Below, piece after piece: positions 45,683 to 55,992 of a stretch of 64,000 bases of DNA. Each line of letters starts with the position of its first letter. Within the stretch, counting starts at the first letter, position 1. The DNA is from Heloderma charlesbogerti (lineage: Eukaryota; Chordata; Lepidosauria; Squamata; Helodermatidae). The notes below the pieces were generated by a model. The model did no database searches. It was given only the letters and a program-made list of their open reading frames with translations, and was not told the origin of the DNA. Made by a program: the position numbers and the translations under genes. The stretch spans positions 95,119-159,118 of the forward strand of contig JANEZZ010001629.1 in assembly GCA_026122225.1 (NCBI GenBank), written 5' to 3'.

Positions 45683-46128
45683 TAGGGTTTGGGGAGAAAT
45701 TTGTTCAGTTCACATTTTAATGAGAACTTACCTTATTTTGTACTTTGGGACCTATAAAGGAACCAAAATTCAGCTATCCTTCGAAATGTGCACTTCTCTG
45801 AAGTTTCTGATGGAGTTCTCCAATCAAACAATATGTACAAAAATATGTATATTAGGGGAAAGTGCAGATGAAAATGCACATATTGGTGAAAATAATAATA
45901 TGCAAAAATGCACTAGGGAAAATCCATTGCAAGAATGCATACTTTAGGGGAAACTGCATACAAAAATGCATGTGCTGGGAGAACCGAGTACAAAAACGTG
46001 TATGAATGTTGATGCAAACATTTTCAAAAAAAAACCCTTAAACTGCTGTGGAAATGAGATAACTGAACTTAAAACTGGAAAAATGAGAAACTGAAAGAAT
46101 CCAAAATTGACAGATTCATCTATTCCCA
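45683..46128. mobile_element. Old AT-rich hAT-like MITE
   Basis: It starts TAGGGTTTGGGGAGAAATTT and ends ATTCATCTATTCCCA. Flanks GACAGAAG and GATAGAAG match at 7 of 8. The interior is a run of ATGCACATATTGG- and ATGCATACTTTAGG-like words. Confidence 0.7.
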
Positions 46129-46136
46129 GATAGAAG

Positions 46137-46553
46137 TATCCATCTTTCTGGGCCTCATCCTTACAAACCCCTGTAGATTTCTAGGAAGTGTTTTCCTGGC
46201 TGATCGATCTTTCCCTTCCTGCAAGAAGCTTATAATTTGCGTAGCTCGGGCAAAGGGGAGAAAATGAACTCTTAATGTCTTATCCTGAATTATTAACAAT
46301 TCTAATTTGGGACTGAGACATATGCTATTGATGAGAGCCTTTTCCACATACTCTGCTGTGTGATGAAAGGACTTCCCCCTTCTGTTCTGTTATTTTTCCA
46401 TGGGTGGTTGTTAGTATCTGCATACTTATTCCAATCTCAAGTGTTATGTAGCCAAAGAGACAGCACCCACACAGAAGAGGGAGGTACAAGGCTCTGGTTT
46501 GGAGAAGAACTTTTTTTTTTAGGGAAAAAACCCTCAGGGCAATGCCCCACCAC

Positions 46554-46591
<38 letters not shown>

Positions 46592-47228
46592 CAGCCCAAT
46601 GAGGACTGGGCATGCTCAGTCATCATGAAATACTAACTGAGAATTTTAGTAGGATTTGAGAGGCTGTGAGCGCGTGGAAGCCTAGATAGCTTCTCTAGTC
46701 CACCTGAAAGTAACTGCGGCATTCCCAAAGGAGCTGGGAGCTGGGAGCTGGCTGTCATGTGCAGCCATTGAGCCCAAGCTGCAAAGGGAAAAATATAAAA
46801 AAACGGACCACAGACATAAGAACGGGGTGGTGGAAGGAGGAGAAGACAAGGAGTCCTGTGTGTGAAGCCAGTACAACAGACAGGCAAGTTTTGTTTTGAG
46901 AGACTAATTGAGCCCAGGACTATCTATGAAAAAACCATCAGCCTCTGTGATGAGCCAGCTGTCTCTTGTTTAAGGCCAAGCTGGAAAAATCTTTAGCTTT
47001 CTCAAAGAACTGAGAGAGGCTAAACTATCTCTGAGAGGCAGTATCTACAACAGCTTATCACAAGGAGATATTTATTATAAGAATTTCTGCAAACGTTTTT
47101 ATAAGTAGGCACAAGCTTATCTGCAGTGTGCAATCATCTATATGTTTTTCAAGGTCAAAATTTGACATTTTTTTCAACGTTAACAATTGTATGCTATTTC
47201 AGTCATGTGTTGTCCTGTATTATTTTAA
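46137..47228. other. No feature recognised, one CA microsatellite
   Basis: Holds a CA tract at about 46555-46589 (some 16 units) and GAGCTGGGAGCTGGGAGCTG near 46730. No gene was recognised. Confidence 0.5.
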
Positions 47229-47290
47229 AGGCCCCTGAAGTAGGCCCTAAAATGCAAACTGGCCGAAATGCGTTAGGCTTTTTTACAAAT
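47229..47290 (+). other. Possible Penelope-type hammerhead remnant
   Basis: CCCCTGAAGTAGGCC, then a loop, then GGCCGAAATGCGTTAGGC, resembles the hammerhead ribozyme layout (CTGANGA, a stem, GAAA) known from Penelope-like retroelements. The first box reads CTGAAGT rather than CTGANGA and the fold was not computed. AATAAAATC follows. This is a weak assignment. Confidence 0.3.
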
Positions 47291-47507
47291 AAAATCTTTG
47301 TTTCAGCACCCTGAGGCATTTCTCTTCTATTCGTGGGAGAAAAAAGAAAACATCAAGAGGAGGAAGAATGGACTGGGATGTCTGGGATCCTGAACAGGGA
47401 GCACTCCATGTTGCAATATTTTGTTGCGATTTCTCACTTTCATATAGTAACGATCTTAGTTCTCCAAGTACCACAGACTAACATAAGTACCTCTTTAGGC
47501 AAAACCA

Positions 47508-47704
47508 CAGGAGCATAGGAAGCTGCCTTATACCAAGACAGTCCACTGATCCATCTAGCCCTGTATTGTTGAAACTGACTGGTGGTCAGTTCTGAATCTC
47601 CAGGGATTCAGGCAGGAATTTTTCTCCAGCCCTATTTGGCGTTCCCAGGAATCAAACTTGGAACCTGCATGTAATGTATGTGCTCCATCACTGAGCGACA
47701 GCTA
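47508..47704 (-). mobile_element. tRNA-Ala-like SINE
   Basis: Forward text GCATAGGAAGCTGCCTTATA, then CAGGGATTCAGGCAGGAATT and AACCTGCATGTAATGTATGT. In reverse the head reads CGCTCAGTGATGGAGCACAT, like a tRNA A box, followed by a B-box-like GGTTCCAAGTTTGATTCC. It is decayed. Confidence 0.65.
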
Positions 47705-48149
47705 CTGCTTACTATTCAAGTCTTCTTCAATATACACACACGCTTACATACACAACTTGAAAAATATGTGTAGATGCCCCAAGACAAATAAGCAAGTTTG
47801 CAGTGGGTGTTGTCACAAAACAGATGTCTTGCCTTTTCAATCCTGGCAGGTTTTCCTGGAATAAACTGCAAGGGAAGGGATTGGGCAGGAAGGCATCATT
47901 TATCATAGCTTAGCACCTGCTCTGCTGTGCTCACCTATCTGGAGCCTGTTGTTGTAGTTTCTGAAGAAATGTAGCACTGCATCATTTGCAAGATATTATA
48001 CAAGTATTACCCATCTATTCCACCAAGAATTAACATGTTTACATATGATGGAGTAGCTTTTGATGAAAATAATTTCTGTCCTGCATTCTGAAATGCCAGC
48101 TGCCTCCAGAAATGCAGATTGAATTTAAGTTGTTGGGAAAAAAACTGGC

Positions 48150-48792
48150 ATTAGATAGGGAGATGCTGTATACTGAGTCACACCATTGGTCTACCTGCTC
48201 CAGTATTGTCAGCACTGGCTGGTAGCTAGGAATGTCTGTCGCTGGGAAGCTTGTTTCTTTTTCAGCTCAACAGAGTTCCACTTTGTGTCTACAGATCGAA
48301 CTGAACTTTGGGAAGTTGTGTTTATTTTTTGGAAAGTTCTGCAATCCGCACAAATTTCTGAGCAATTCATGCAAATTACAGTCAATTTCGCACAAATTGT
48401 GCAAAGTTGGTGGCAATTTGCACAATTTGCACAAATCCAGCCATATTTTGCACACATTTCACTGCAACTTGTGCAAATTGCTCAGAAATTAGCACAAATT
48501 GTAGAACCTTAGAAAATACACAAAATCCCTGGAAAAGCCACTGTGGCGCCCAACTTGCTGCAGATCAAGTGAGGTGCTGTAGTGGGAACCTAAATGAAGT
48601 CCAGAGGGTTGAGCCTAGGAAATTTGTCAAACTCCACCCCACAATTGGATTTCTCTGACATCCCTACTGGCAGTGGCTGTCCAGGGTTTCAGGCAGGATT
48701 CTTTCCCAGCCATATCTGGAGTTGGCGGGGGCTGAAACTGGGACCTTTTGCATGGACAGCAGATGCTTTGCCACTGAGCTATGGCCCCTTCC
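48150..48792 (-). mobile_element. tRNA-Ala-like SINE split by MITE
   Basis: The left part (GATGCTGTATACTGAGTCAC, GTCAGCACTGGCTGG) and right part (CCAGGGTTTCAGGCAGGATT, GACCTTTTGCATGGACAGCA) form one SINE read in reverse, with head GGGGCCATAGCTCAGTGGC. It is interrupted at 48237-48666. Confidence 0.75.
48237..48666. mobile_element. AT-rich hAT-like MITE inside SINE
   Basis: It starts TAGGAATGTCTG and ends CTGACATCCCTA. Flanks CTGGTAGC and CTGGCAGT match at 6 of 8, both from SINE text. The interior has at least eight TTGCACAAATT-type words between 48340 and 48505. Confidence 0.8.
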
Positions 48793-48882
48793 TCAATTCT
48801 GAGGATGTTTACATGGGAGGAAATCTCATTGAATTCTGTGTGACTTGTTTCCAAGTAAACAGGGAAAATATCAGGCAGTGAG

Positions 48883-48968
48883 ACTACAATCCTAAGCACA
48901 TTTATTAGGGAATGTCCCAATGAATTTAATGTGACTGACTTGGGCACTCATATGCTTAGGATCATAGT
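48883..48968. repeat. Short palindromic MITE
   Basis: ACTACAATCCTAAGCACATT on the left and ATGCTTAGGATCATAGTA on the right are near reverse complements. Confidence 0.65.
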
Positions 48969-49089
48969 ATTAATTAGATTGTCTGGGACTATATGGGAGA
49001 CTTCTGCATTCTTTTTTTTTCCTGGTGGCTATGTGCAATCAAATACCCCCACTGCCCGGAGAGTCAGTAGGTGATCAAATCTTTACTCT

Positions 49090-49210
49090 AGTGCCAGGGT
49101 GGGAAACTTGTGCCCCTCCAGATGTTTTGGCCTACAACTCCCATCAGCCCTAGTCAGCAGAGTCAATGGGGAGGGGGAGAAGCTGTAGGCCAAAACATCT
49201 GGAAGGACAC
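49090..49210. mobile_element. Palindromic MITE (CTACAACTCCCATC family)
   Basis: CCCCTCCAGATGTTTTGGCC, then TACAACTCCCATCAGCCC. The right half GTAGGCCAAAACATCTGGAA mirrors the left. Confidence 0.8.
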
Positions 49211-49825
49211 AAGACCCTCTGCTTTAATGGCTTCCCAAGTGTGGAACTCAGAGTGGCTTTGGATCTTACGTAATGCACTGAGAGAGGAGGGAACAGAAAC
49301 AGCGAGTTCTTTGACTCAAGCTTCATGTGCAACATCCATCCAGAAGTGGGAGTGGCACATCTCTTTCACAAAGAGATGCACAAACTGCCCTGTTCCTGGA
49401 GCTTTTTTCCTGAAATATATCCTTCTGTCTCCTTTGGCTTTTACACAAGAAGCTCAAAATTGGGGGCCTTCTTGTTTTACGTTTGCAGTGCATGAGCCAC
49501 TGCAGCATGGCTCCTTGCCACACTGTGAAAAGAGATGTGAGCCATGTGGGCTATGTAAGATGAGCCTATCCTGTGGCTCCTCCCCACACAGCGGCTGCCA
49601 CCACCCCAGAGACAGGCAACTCTGGCATGGGAAGGAGAGGTGGTGTTGCCTGCTCTCACCTCAGGCTTCTGATGCTACTGCTTGGCTAAAAGCGACAATT
49701 TCATAGCTCCCAGGCCATGATACAGCTACTGTGAGAAGGAGCCCAAACAGGATAATTGCATCCAAGGATTCTGTGGAGTCAACTTGATTGCAAAAACCAG
49801 AAACTAACCTGTTTTGGATTCTTAG

Positions 49826-49930
49826 GGCTGTATCCAGTGGATTGCATCCATTGTTAGTCTAACTTAAGTCCCATTCATTTCAATGGGCTCACTCAAAGCG
49901 TAGGACTAACATTGGATACAACCCATTGGC
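49826..49930. repeat. Short palindromic MITE
   Basis: GGGCTGTATCCAGTGG...GTTAGTC on the left pairs with GACTAACATTGGATACAACC on the right. Confidence 0.7.
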
Positions 49931-50553
49931 CCTTCTTCGGGTAGACTGTAGCATAATGTTATTAACATGGAAAATTTCTATTTTGATACCTAACAGTCAA
50001 AAGTTTTACTTATCTCTGCATTATCTGTTATCATAAGAACAACTGATTATACTGCACACTTCCATAAAATATCTTCTCTAATTAATACTTCCCTTAAAAT
50101 ACAGTGGATTCTTTTAAAAATATTTCTATTATCCACATGAAATGGCCAGTCCACAGACATCTTATTATCAAAATAGTTCTGATTTGGGCTATTTATTTAC
50201 ACAGACACTTCCCATTCTTCCTCCACTTTTTCCAAGGAATGAATGTAATGTGCAAAGCCAGAGAGAAAGAGTCCAAAATAAAGTGTCTGCTGCTAGCTCA
50301 GATAATGAGGCAATGAAAAGAGGGAGTTACATATTGTGGGATATGAAATTATTGGCTGTGGCTGAGATGTAATTGTATCTATGCAGGGCCAGTTGTACCA
50401 TAAGCAGAGTGAGGCAGTCACCTCAGGAAGCAGATCCTGGAAGGTGGCAGCAAGGTGTTAGCAGAGAGAACTGTGGGTAATGTGGCCTGCCCTGTGCCAC
50501 CTAAGCTAGCGTGCTACCTTCAGGTGTGGTGGAGGATGCTACCCCATTGCCAG

Positions 50554-50977
50554 TAGGGATGGATGGATGGATGCCCCCAATTTCGGGTCCTTCGGGCATC
50601 CGCCAAGCCGCTGATGCGGACCAGCACCCGGACCAGTGCTGAAGCTCCCCTCCCCCCGCTCGCTGAGCACATCTTAATCTTATGCAAAATGGCCATGAAT
50701 GGCCAATATATGCAAGATTACAGGTGCAAATGGACCGTTTGCACCCGTGATCCCATGTATATCAGCCATTCATGGCACCATTTTGCATTTGCGCATATTC
50801 ACGACCTCCATTTTCTTTCGTAAATGGCACTCGCAGACGGGTCCAGGGTGAGTGCAGGTGGCTCGGCGAGTGCAGGGGGCACTTGAGCAGACGCTCAGCA
50901 GGTGTGGCTCAGGGCCACAAGCAGGGGGGGGAGTCTGCCAGACTCCCGGACCCAATCAGGCACCCACACCATCCCAA
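50554..50977. mobile_element. Foldback hAT-like element
   Basis: It starts TAGGGATGGATGG and ends CCACACCATCCCAA. Flanks ATTGCCAG and ATTTCCAG match at 7 of 8. GC-rich arms surround a hairpin made of AAAATGGCCATGAATGGCC and GCCATTCATGGCACCATTTT, plus a smaller TGCAAATGGACCGTTTGCA palindrome. GGGTGAGTGC lies near the right end. Confidence 0.8.
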
Positions 50978-50985
50978 ATTTCCAG

Positions 50986-52081
50986 TGTCAAAGAAAGTTT
51001 TAACTTTGTATCCAGTCAGCTTTTCTTCGTGTAAAACAAGGGAGCACCATCATGTCCTTAACCTCAGAGGCAACAAAATGTCTTGGGCCAGCCCTGCATC
51101 TATAGGAGGGTGTGTTAAGTGTAACTTCCTTAGCTGGCCTGGTAAAACTACAAATTGCAGCCCTTGGTATGAGACCTGAAGAGCTTGATAGTGCTTTCTT
51201 TATGGATATAAATAATAGTGGCCAGTGTACATGTAAAATACAACCGAGTCTGGGGACACAATTTTCCAAATACGCAGAATGATCCAAGATTTGAATGAGG
51301 CCATTTTGGATTCTGCCACTCAGTGGCCATACTACATTTGAATATCAATGAATACAGCACCAGTGATCCATGGTCCACTTTGTAAGGGGCCGTGAAACTT
51401 CTGAGGGCAAGAGGAAGCTCAGAAATAGCCCAAACCCACAAAGTTTTGACTCAAGAAGAACATTCAGCCCATACCAAATGTGCTTAGTGAGGGACAAAAA
51501 TGCTGGTTTCACTTTACACTTTGATTTCGTCAGATGTTTAAAATCCTAGTCAAAGCAGATTCCATTTCAGTAGCTTCCCTTTTCGTCCCTCCACTTGTAT
51601 TTATAACGTGCATATGACACCTGGGATAATCTGTCGACTCTCGGTGCTCCTTTGATCTTCTTTCAGCCTCACTGTGAAATTCTGATCCTACATTTGCTGC
51701 TCTGGTCTTTCCTTATCTCCAGGGAAACACAAGGTCATTTCTTTCTCAGCACTTCTGGAGTCCTACGGCTATTTTTTTTCCCTGCTGTTGAATCTGAATT
51801 TCCTCATATATATTTCTCAATTTTCATATATTTTTCCCTCAGCTTGTTCTTTTTCTACTCAAGATCCTTGATGTGTTCCATGTCCACTTCTTTGCATTAC
51901 ATTCCTAAATTTGGTCTTATGAGAATAAGAGGAAATTTCAAGAAATAACAGGGAAGGAAGGAAGGAAGGCAGGCAGGCAGGCAGGCAGGCAGGCGGGCGG
52001 GCAGTTCCGCATCAAATTAGAAGGCATCAGAAGTGTGATGCATAGTATTGTCTATCTATCTGTAAAATGTTCAATATGCTG
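50986..52081. other. No feature recognised, one microsatellite
   Basis: 51951-52004 is a GGAA/GGCA/GGCG tetranucleotide tract. The rest has no identified gene or repeat. Confidence 0.5.
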
Positions 52082-52091
52082 GACAGAAAAT

Positions 52092-55000
52092 TTTGTTGTT
52101 GTTCAGTCGTTCAGTCGTGTCCAACTCTTCGTGACCCCATGGACCATAGCACGCCAGGCCTTCCTGTCCTCCGCTCTCTCCCAGAGTGTGCTCAAGTTCA
52201 TATTCATTGCATCGGTGACGCTATCTAGCCATCTCATCCTCTGCCGTCCCCTTCTCCTTTTGCCTTCAGTCTTCCCCAGCATCAGGGTCTTTTCCAGGGA
52301 GTTTTCTCTTCGCATTAGGTGGCCAAAATATTGGAGCTTCAGCTTCGTTATCTGTCCTTCCAATGAGCACTCAGGGTTGATTTCCTTTAGGATGGACTGA
52401 TTTGACCTCCTTGCAGTCCAGGGGACTCGTAAGAGTCTTCTCCAGCACCACAGTTCGAAAGCATCGATTCTTCGGCGCTCAGCCTTCCTTATAGTCCAGC
52501 TCTCACAGCCATACATTACTACTGGGAAAACCATAGCTTTGATTAGACGGACCTTTGTCGGCAAGGTGATGTCTCTGCTTCTTACTATGCTGTCTAGGTT
52601 GGCCATAGCTTTCCTCCCAAGGAGCAAGCGTCTTTTAATTTCATGGCTACAGTCACCGTCTGCGGTGATCTTGGAGCCCAAGAAAGTAAAATCTGTCACT
52701 GCTTCCATTTCTTCCCCTTCTATATGCCAGGAAGTGATGGGGCCAGATGCCATGATCTTCGTTTTTTTAATGTTGAGTTTCAAACCAGCTTTTGCACTCT
52801 CCTCTTTCACCCTCAACAAGAGGCTCCTTAGATCCTCTTCACTTTCTGCCATTAGGGTGGTATCGTCTGCATATCGGAGGTTGTTGATAATTCTCCCAGC
52901 AATCTTAATTCTGACCTCTGATTCATCCAACCCGGCATTTCTCATGATGTACTCTGCATATAAGTTAAATAGGCAGGGTGACAATATGCAGCCTTGTCGT
53001 ACTCCTTTCCCAATTTTGAACCAATCGGTTGTTCCATGTCTGGTTCTTACTGTTGCTTCTTGACCCTCGTACAGGTTTCTCAGGAGACAGGTAAGGTGGT
53101 CTGGTACTCCCATCACTTTCAGAATTTGCCACAGTTTGTTGTGATCCACACAATCAAAGGCTTTAGCGTAGTCAATGAAGCAGAAATAGACATTTTTCTG
53201 GAATTCTCTTGCTTTCTCCATGATCCAGCAAATGTTGGCGATTTGATCTCTAGTTCCTCTGCCTCTTCTAAACCCAGCTTGTACTTCCGGTAGTTCTCGG
53301 TTCGCATACTGCTGAAGCCTAGCTTGTAGGATTTTGAGCATCACCTTGCTGGCATGTGAAATGAGCGCAATTGTGCGGTAGTTTGAACACTCTTTGGCAT
53401 TGCCCTTCTTTGGAATTGGAATGTAAACTGACCTTTTCCAGTCTTGTGGCCACTGTTGAGTGTTCCAGATTTGTTGGCATATTGAATGCAGCACTTTAAC
53501 AGCATCATCTTTTAGGATTTTAAATAGCTCGGCTGGAATACTGTCATCTCCGCTAGCTTTGTTGTTACTAATGCTTCCTAAGGCCCACTTGACTTCACTC
53601 TCGAGGATGTCCGGCTCAAGTTCAGTGACCGCACTATCATGGCTATCAGGGACATTCAGATCTTTCCTGTATAGTTCTTCTGTGTATTCTTGCCACCTCT
53701 TCTTAATCTCATCTGCTTCTGTTAGGTCCCTGCCTTCTTTGTCCTTTATCATGCCCGTCTTTGCACAAAACGTTCCCTTGAGATCTCCAATTTTCTTGAA
53801 GAGATCTCTAGTCTTTCCCATTCTATTGTTTTCCTCGATTTCTTTGCATTGTTCATTTAAGAAGGCCTTCTTGTCTCTCCTTGCTATTCTCTGGAACTCT
53901 GCATTCAGTTGGGTATATCTTCCCCTTTCTCCCTTGCTTTTCGCTTCCTTTCTTTCGTGAGCTACTTGTAAAGCCTCATCAGACAGCCACTTTGCTTTCT
54001 TGCATTTCTTTTTCTTTGGGATGGATTTTGTTGCTGCCTCCTGAACAATGTTACAGACCTCCGTCCATAGTTCCTCAGGCACTCTGTCTATCAGGTCTAA
54101 TCCCTGAAATCTATTCCTCACCTCCACTGTATATTCATAAGGGATATGACTTAGGTCATACCTGAACGGTTTAGTGGTTTTCCCGACGTTCTTCAATTTA
54201 AGCCGAAATTTTGCAAGAAGCAGCTCATGATCTGAGCCACAGTCAGCTCCAGGTCTTGTTTTGACTGACTGTATGGAGCTTCTCCATCTTTGGCTGCAAA
54301 GGACATAATCAATCTGATTTCGATATTGACCATCTGGTGACGTCCATGTGTAGAGTCGCCTCTTGTGCTGTTGGAAAAGAGTGTTTGCTATGATCAGCAT
54401 GTTCTCTTGGCAAAACTCTATTAGCTTTTGTCCTGCTTCATTTTGTACACCAAGGCCATGCCTGCCTGTTATCCCGGTGATTTCTTGACTTCCTACTTTA
54501 GCATTCCAATCCCCTATGATGAAGAGGACATCTTTTTTTGGTGTTAGTTCTAGAAGGTGTTGTAGGTCTTCATAGAACTGATCAACCTCAGCTTCTTCGG
54601 CATCAGTGGTTGGGGCATAGACTTGAATTACTGTGATGTTGAATGGTTTGCCTTGGATTCGTACTGAGATCATTCTATCATTTTTAAGATTGTACCCCAG
54701 TACTGCTTTTCCCACCCTTTTGTTGACTATGAGTGCTACTCCATTTCTTCTAAGGGATTCTTGCCCACAATAGTAGATATGATGGTCACCTGAATTAAAT
54801 TCGCCCATGCCTGTCCATTTTAGTTCGCTGATTCCCAAGATGTCCATGTTCAATCTTGCCATCTCATGTTTGACCACCTCCAGCTTACCTTGATTCATTG
54901 ATCTGACATTCCAGGTTCCTAAACAATATTGTTCTTTACAGCATCGGATTTTCTTTTCACCACCAGACACATCCACAGCTGAGTGTCCTTTCGGGTTTGG

Positions 55001-55182
55001 CCCAGCCGCTTCACTCTTTCTGGCACTACTTGGAAATACCCTCTGCTCTTCCCCAGTAGCATATTGGACACCTTCCGACCTGAGGGGCTCATCTTCCGGC
55101 GTCATCTCTTTTAGCCTTGTGATACGTTCCATGGGGTTTTCTTGGCAAGAATACTGGAGTGGGTTGCCATTTCCTTCTCCAT
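52092..55182 (-). mobile_element. BovB LINE with intact ORF, recent insertion
   Basis: The element is flanked by a perfect 10-bp duplication GACAGAAAAT (52082-52091 and 55183-55192). Its 3' end is GACACGACTGAACGACTG followed by an AACAAC tail (minus strand). It is truncated at the 5' side at GGAGAAGGAAATGGCAACCC, about 150 bp into the longer copies at 3420 and 33316. The coding region has no interruption. It is probably one of the youngest LINE insertions in the window. Confidence 0.96.
52103..55132 (-). CDS. BovB endonuclease-reverse transcriptase
   Basis: The protein nicks genomic DNA and reverse transcribes the element's RNA at the nick. The open frame runs from 55201, but its first residues lie outside the target duplication. 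The MERITRL methionine (55132, 1009 aa) is the first clearly element-encoded one. Residue numbers here count from 55201 (1032 aa). The AP-type endonuclease is at about 93-330, with TWNVR at 96-100, ISELKW at 124-129, GDWN at 230-233 and GSDH at 322-325. A lysine-rich linker is near 394-404. The reverse transcriptase has GFRRGRGTRDQI at 643, FIDYAKAFD at 675, GVRQGC at 733 and catalytic YADD at 777-780. A Cys- and Trp-rich thumb region runs from 898 to 930. All these motifs look intact. Whether it is expressed is unknown, because the 5' end is missing. Confidence 0.93.
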   Translation of the reverse strand: MERITRLKEMTPEDEPLRSEGVQYATGEEQRVFPSSARKSEAAGPNPKGHSAVDVSGGEKKIRCCKEQYCLGTWNVRSMNQGKLEVVKHEMARLNMDILGISELKWTGMGEFNSGDHHIYYCGQESLRRNGVALIVNKRVGKAVLGYNLKNDRMISVRIQGKPFNITVIQVYAPTTDAEEAEVDQFYEDLQHLLELTPKKDVLFIIGDWNAKVGSQEITGITGRHGLGVQNEAGQKLIEFCQENMLIIANTLFQQHKRRLYTWTSPDGQYRNQIDYVLCSQRWRSSIQSVKTRPGADCGSDHELLLAKFRLKLKNVGKTTKPFRYDLSHIPYEYTVEVRNRFQGLDLIDRVPEELWTEVCNIVQEAATKSIPKKKKCKKAKWLSDEALQVAHERKEAKSKGERGRYTQLNAEFQRIARRDKKAFLNEQCKEIEENNRMGKTRDLFKKIGDLKGTFCAKTGMIKDKEGRDLTEADEIKKRWQEYTEELYRKDLNVPDSHDSAVTELEPDILESEVKWALGSISNNKASGDDSIPAELFKILKDDAVKVLHSICQQIWNTQQWPQDWKRSVYIPIPKKGNAKECSNYRTIALISHASKVMLKILQARLQQYANRELPEVQAGFRRGRGTRDQIANICWIMEKAREFQKNVYFCFIDYAKAFDCVDHNKLWQILKVMGVPDHLTCLLRNLYEGQEATVRTRHGTTDWFKIGKGVRQGCILSPCLFNLYAEYIMRNAGLDESEVRIKIAGRIINNLRYADDTTLMAESEEDLRSLLLRVKEESAKAGLKLNIKKTKIMASGPITSWHIEGEEMEAVTDFTFLGSKITADGDCSHEIKRRLLLGRKAMANLDSIVRSRDITLPTKVRLIKAMVFPVVMYGCESWTIRKAERRRIDAFELWCWRRLLRVPWTARRSNQSILKEINPECSLEGQITKLKLQYFGHLMRRENSLEKTLMLGKTEGKRRRGRQRMRWLDSVTDAMNMNLSTLWERAEDRKAWRAMVHGVTKSWTRLND

Positions 55183-55439
55183 GACAGAAAATAAGAAACA
55201 ATTATCAAAGAGCTAGAGAAGTATATTTGGAATAGTAAGCAATGATTAAAAAGACACCGCAAACTACATAAAAGTGCTCAACCACAGTTAAAAGGAATAG
55301 ACAGAATTAAATATTTTTACAAAAACATTCCAGGAAGGAAGACAGAGGAATGTAATATGAGAGGAGATGGTTCCAGGGCAACCACTCATCCCCCCACCTC
55401 CACAAACATATACACTGAGTAAGGAACAGTGGGTGAATG

Positions 55440-55700
55440 TGGGAAGGAGGGCCTTTTCGCTGGTGGCACCATGGCTAGAGAATGCCCTTTTCAGAGAGGC
55501 TCACTGAGGACCTACTTTGGTGTCATTTTGATGCCTGGCAAAGAGCCTTTTTATTCTCCCAGGCCTTTTAATCTGTTTTAGCTAATCTGTTTTTACTCTG
55601 CAACCTGTGCTTCTATGCGGCATTTTTTTACCTTCATTATGTTTGACTGATACTGAATTTTAAATTTTATTTCTTCTCGGAAGCCTCCCTGAAAACTTTT
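55440..55700 (+). mobile_element. L2 LINE 3' end fragment
   Basis: CTGGTGGCACCATGGCTAGA then GAATGCCCTT corresponds to the L2 C-terminal LWNELP region, followed by CCTTTTTATTCTCCCAGGCC of the 3' UTR. Confidence 0.65.
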
Positions 55701-55709
55701 TTATGGGGG

Positions 55710-55988
55710 ACCCAAAACAAAACTGTGTTTGACAACATATGGACATTTGAAAAAAGTGCCATGCATACATTTTTAAAATGCGCATGAACATGCTTTAGTC
55801 AATGGGTGTATTGGTACAAAAAGGTGTACATTTTAAGAATATGCACACAAAAATGGACGCATTTGAAAAAATGCACACAGAAAAACATATGAATTTCTGT
55901 GCAGGGAAAACGAAACATTCATGAGACCAGCATGGAATGAGCTTAGCTGTGGAAAAATGAGAACCTTAAGCAATATTGGTCATCCCTA
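55710..55988. mobile_element. Old AT-rich hAT-like MITE, right end only
   Basis: The right end ATTGGTCATCCCTA and interior words ATGCGCATGAACATGC and ATGCACACAGAAAAAC match this class. The left end was not found. Confidence 0.45.
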
Positions 55989-55992
55989 CATT

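Noticed and set aside
49110..49706. 198-aa open frame as a host exon
   Set aside because: It begins inside a palindromic MITE, shows no recognisable domain and has no splice context I could support.
53460..54165. Plus-strand frames such as MFQICWHIECS and MLFSGTLHSVGY, recurring at 48, 32595 and 61563
   Set aside because: They are antisense shadows of the BovB reverse transcriptase and linker, conserved only because BovB is.
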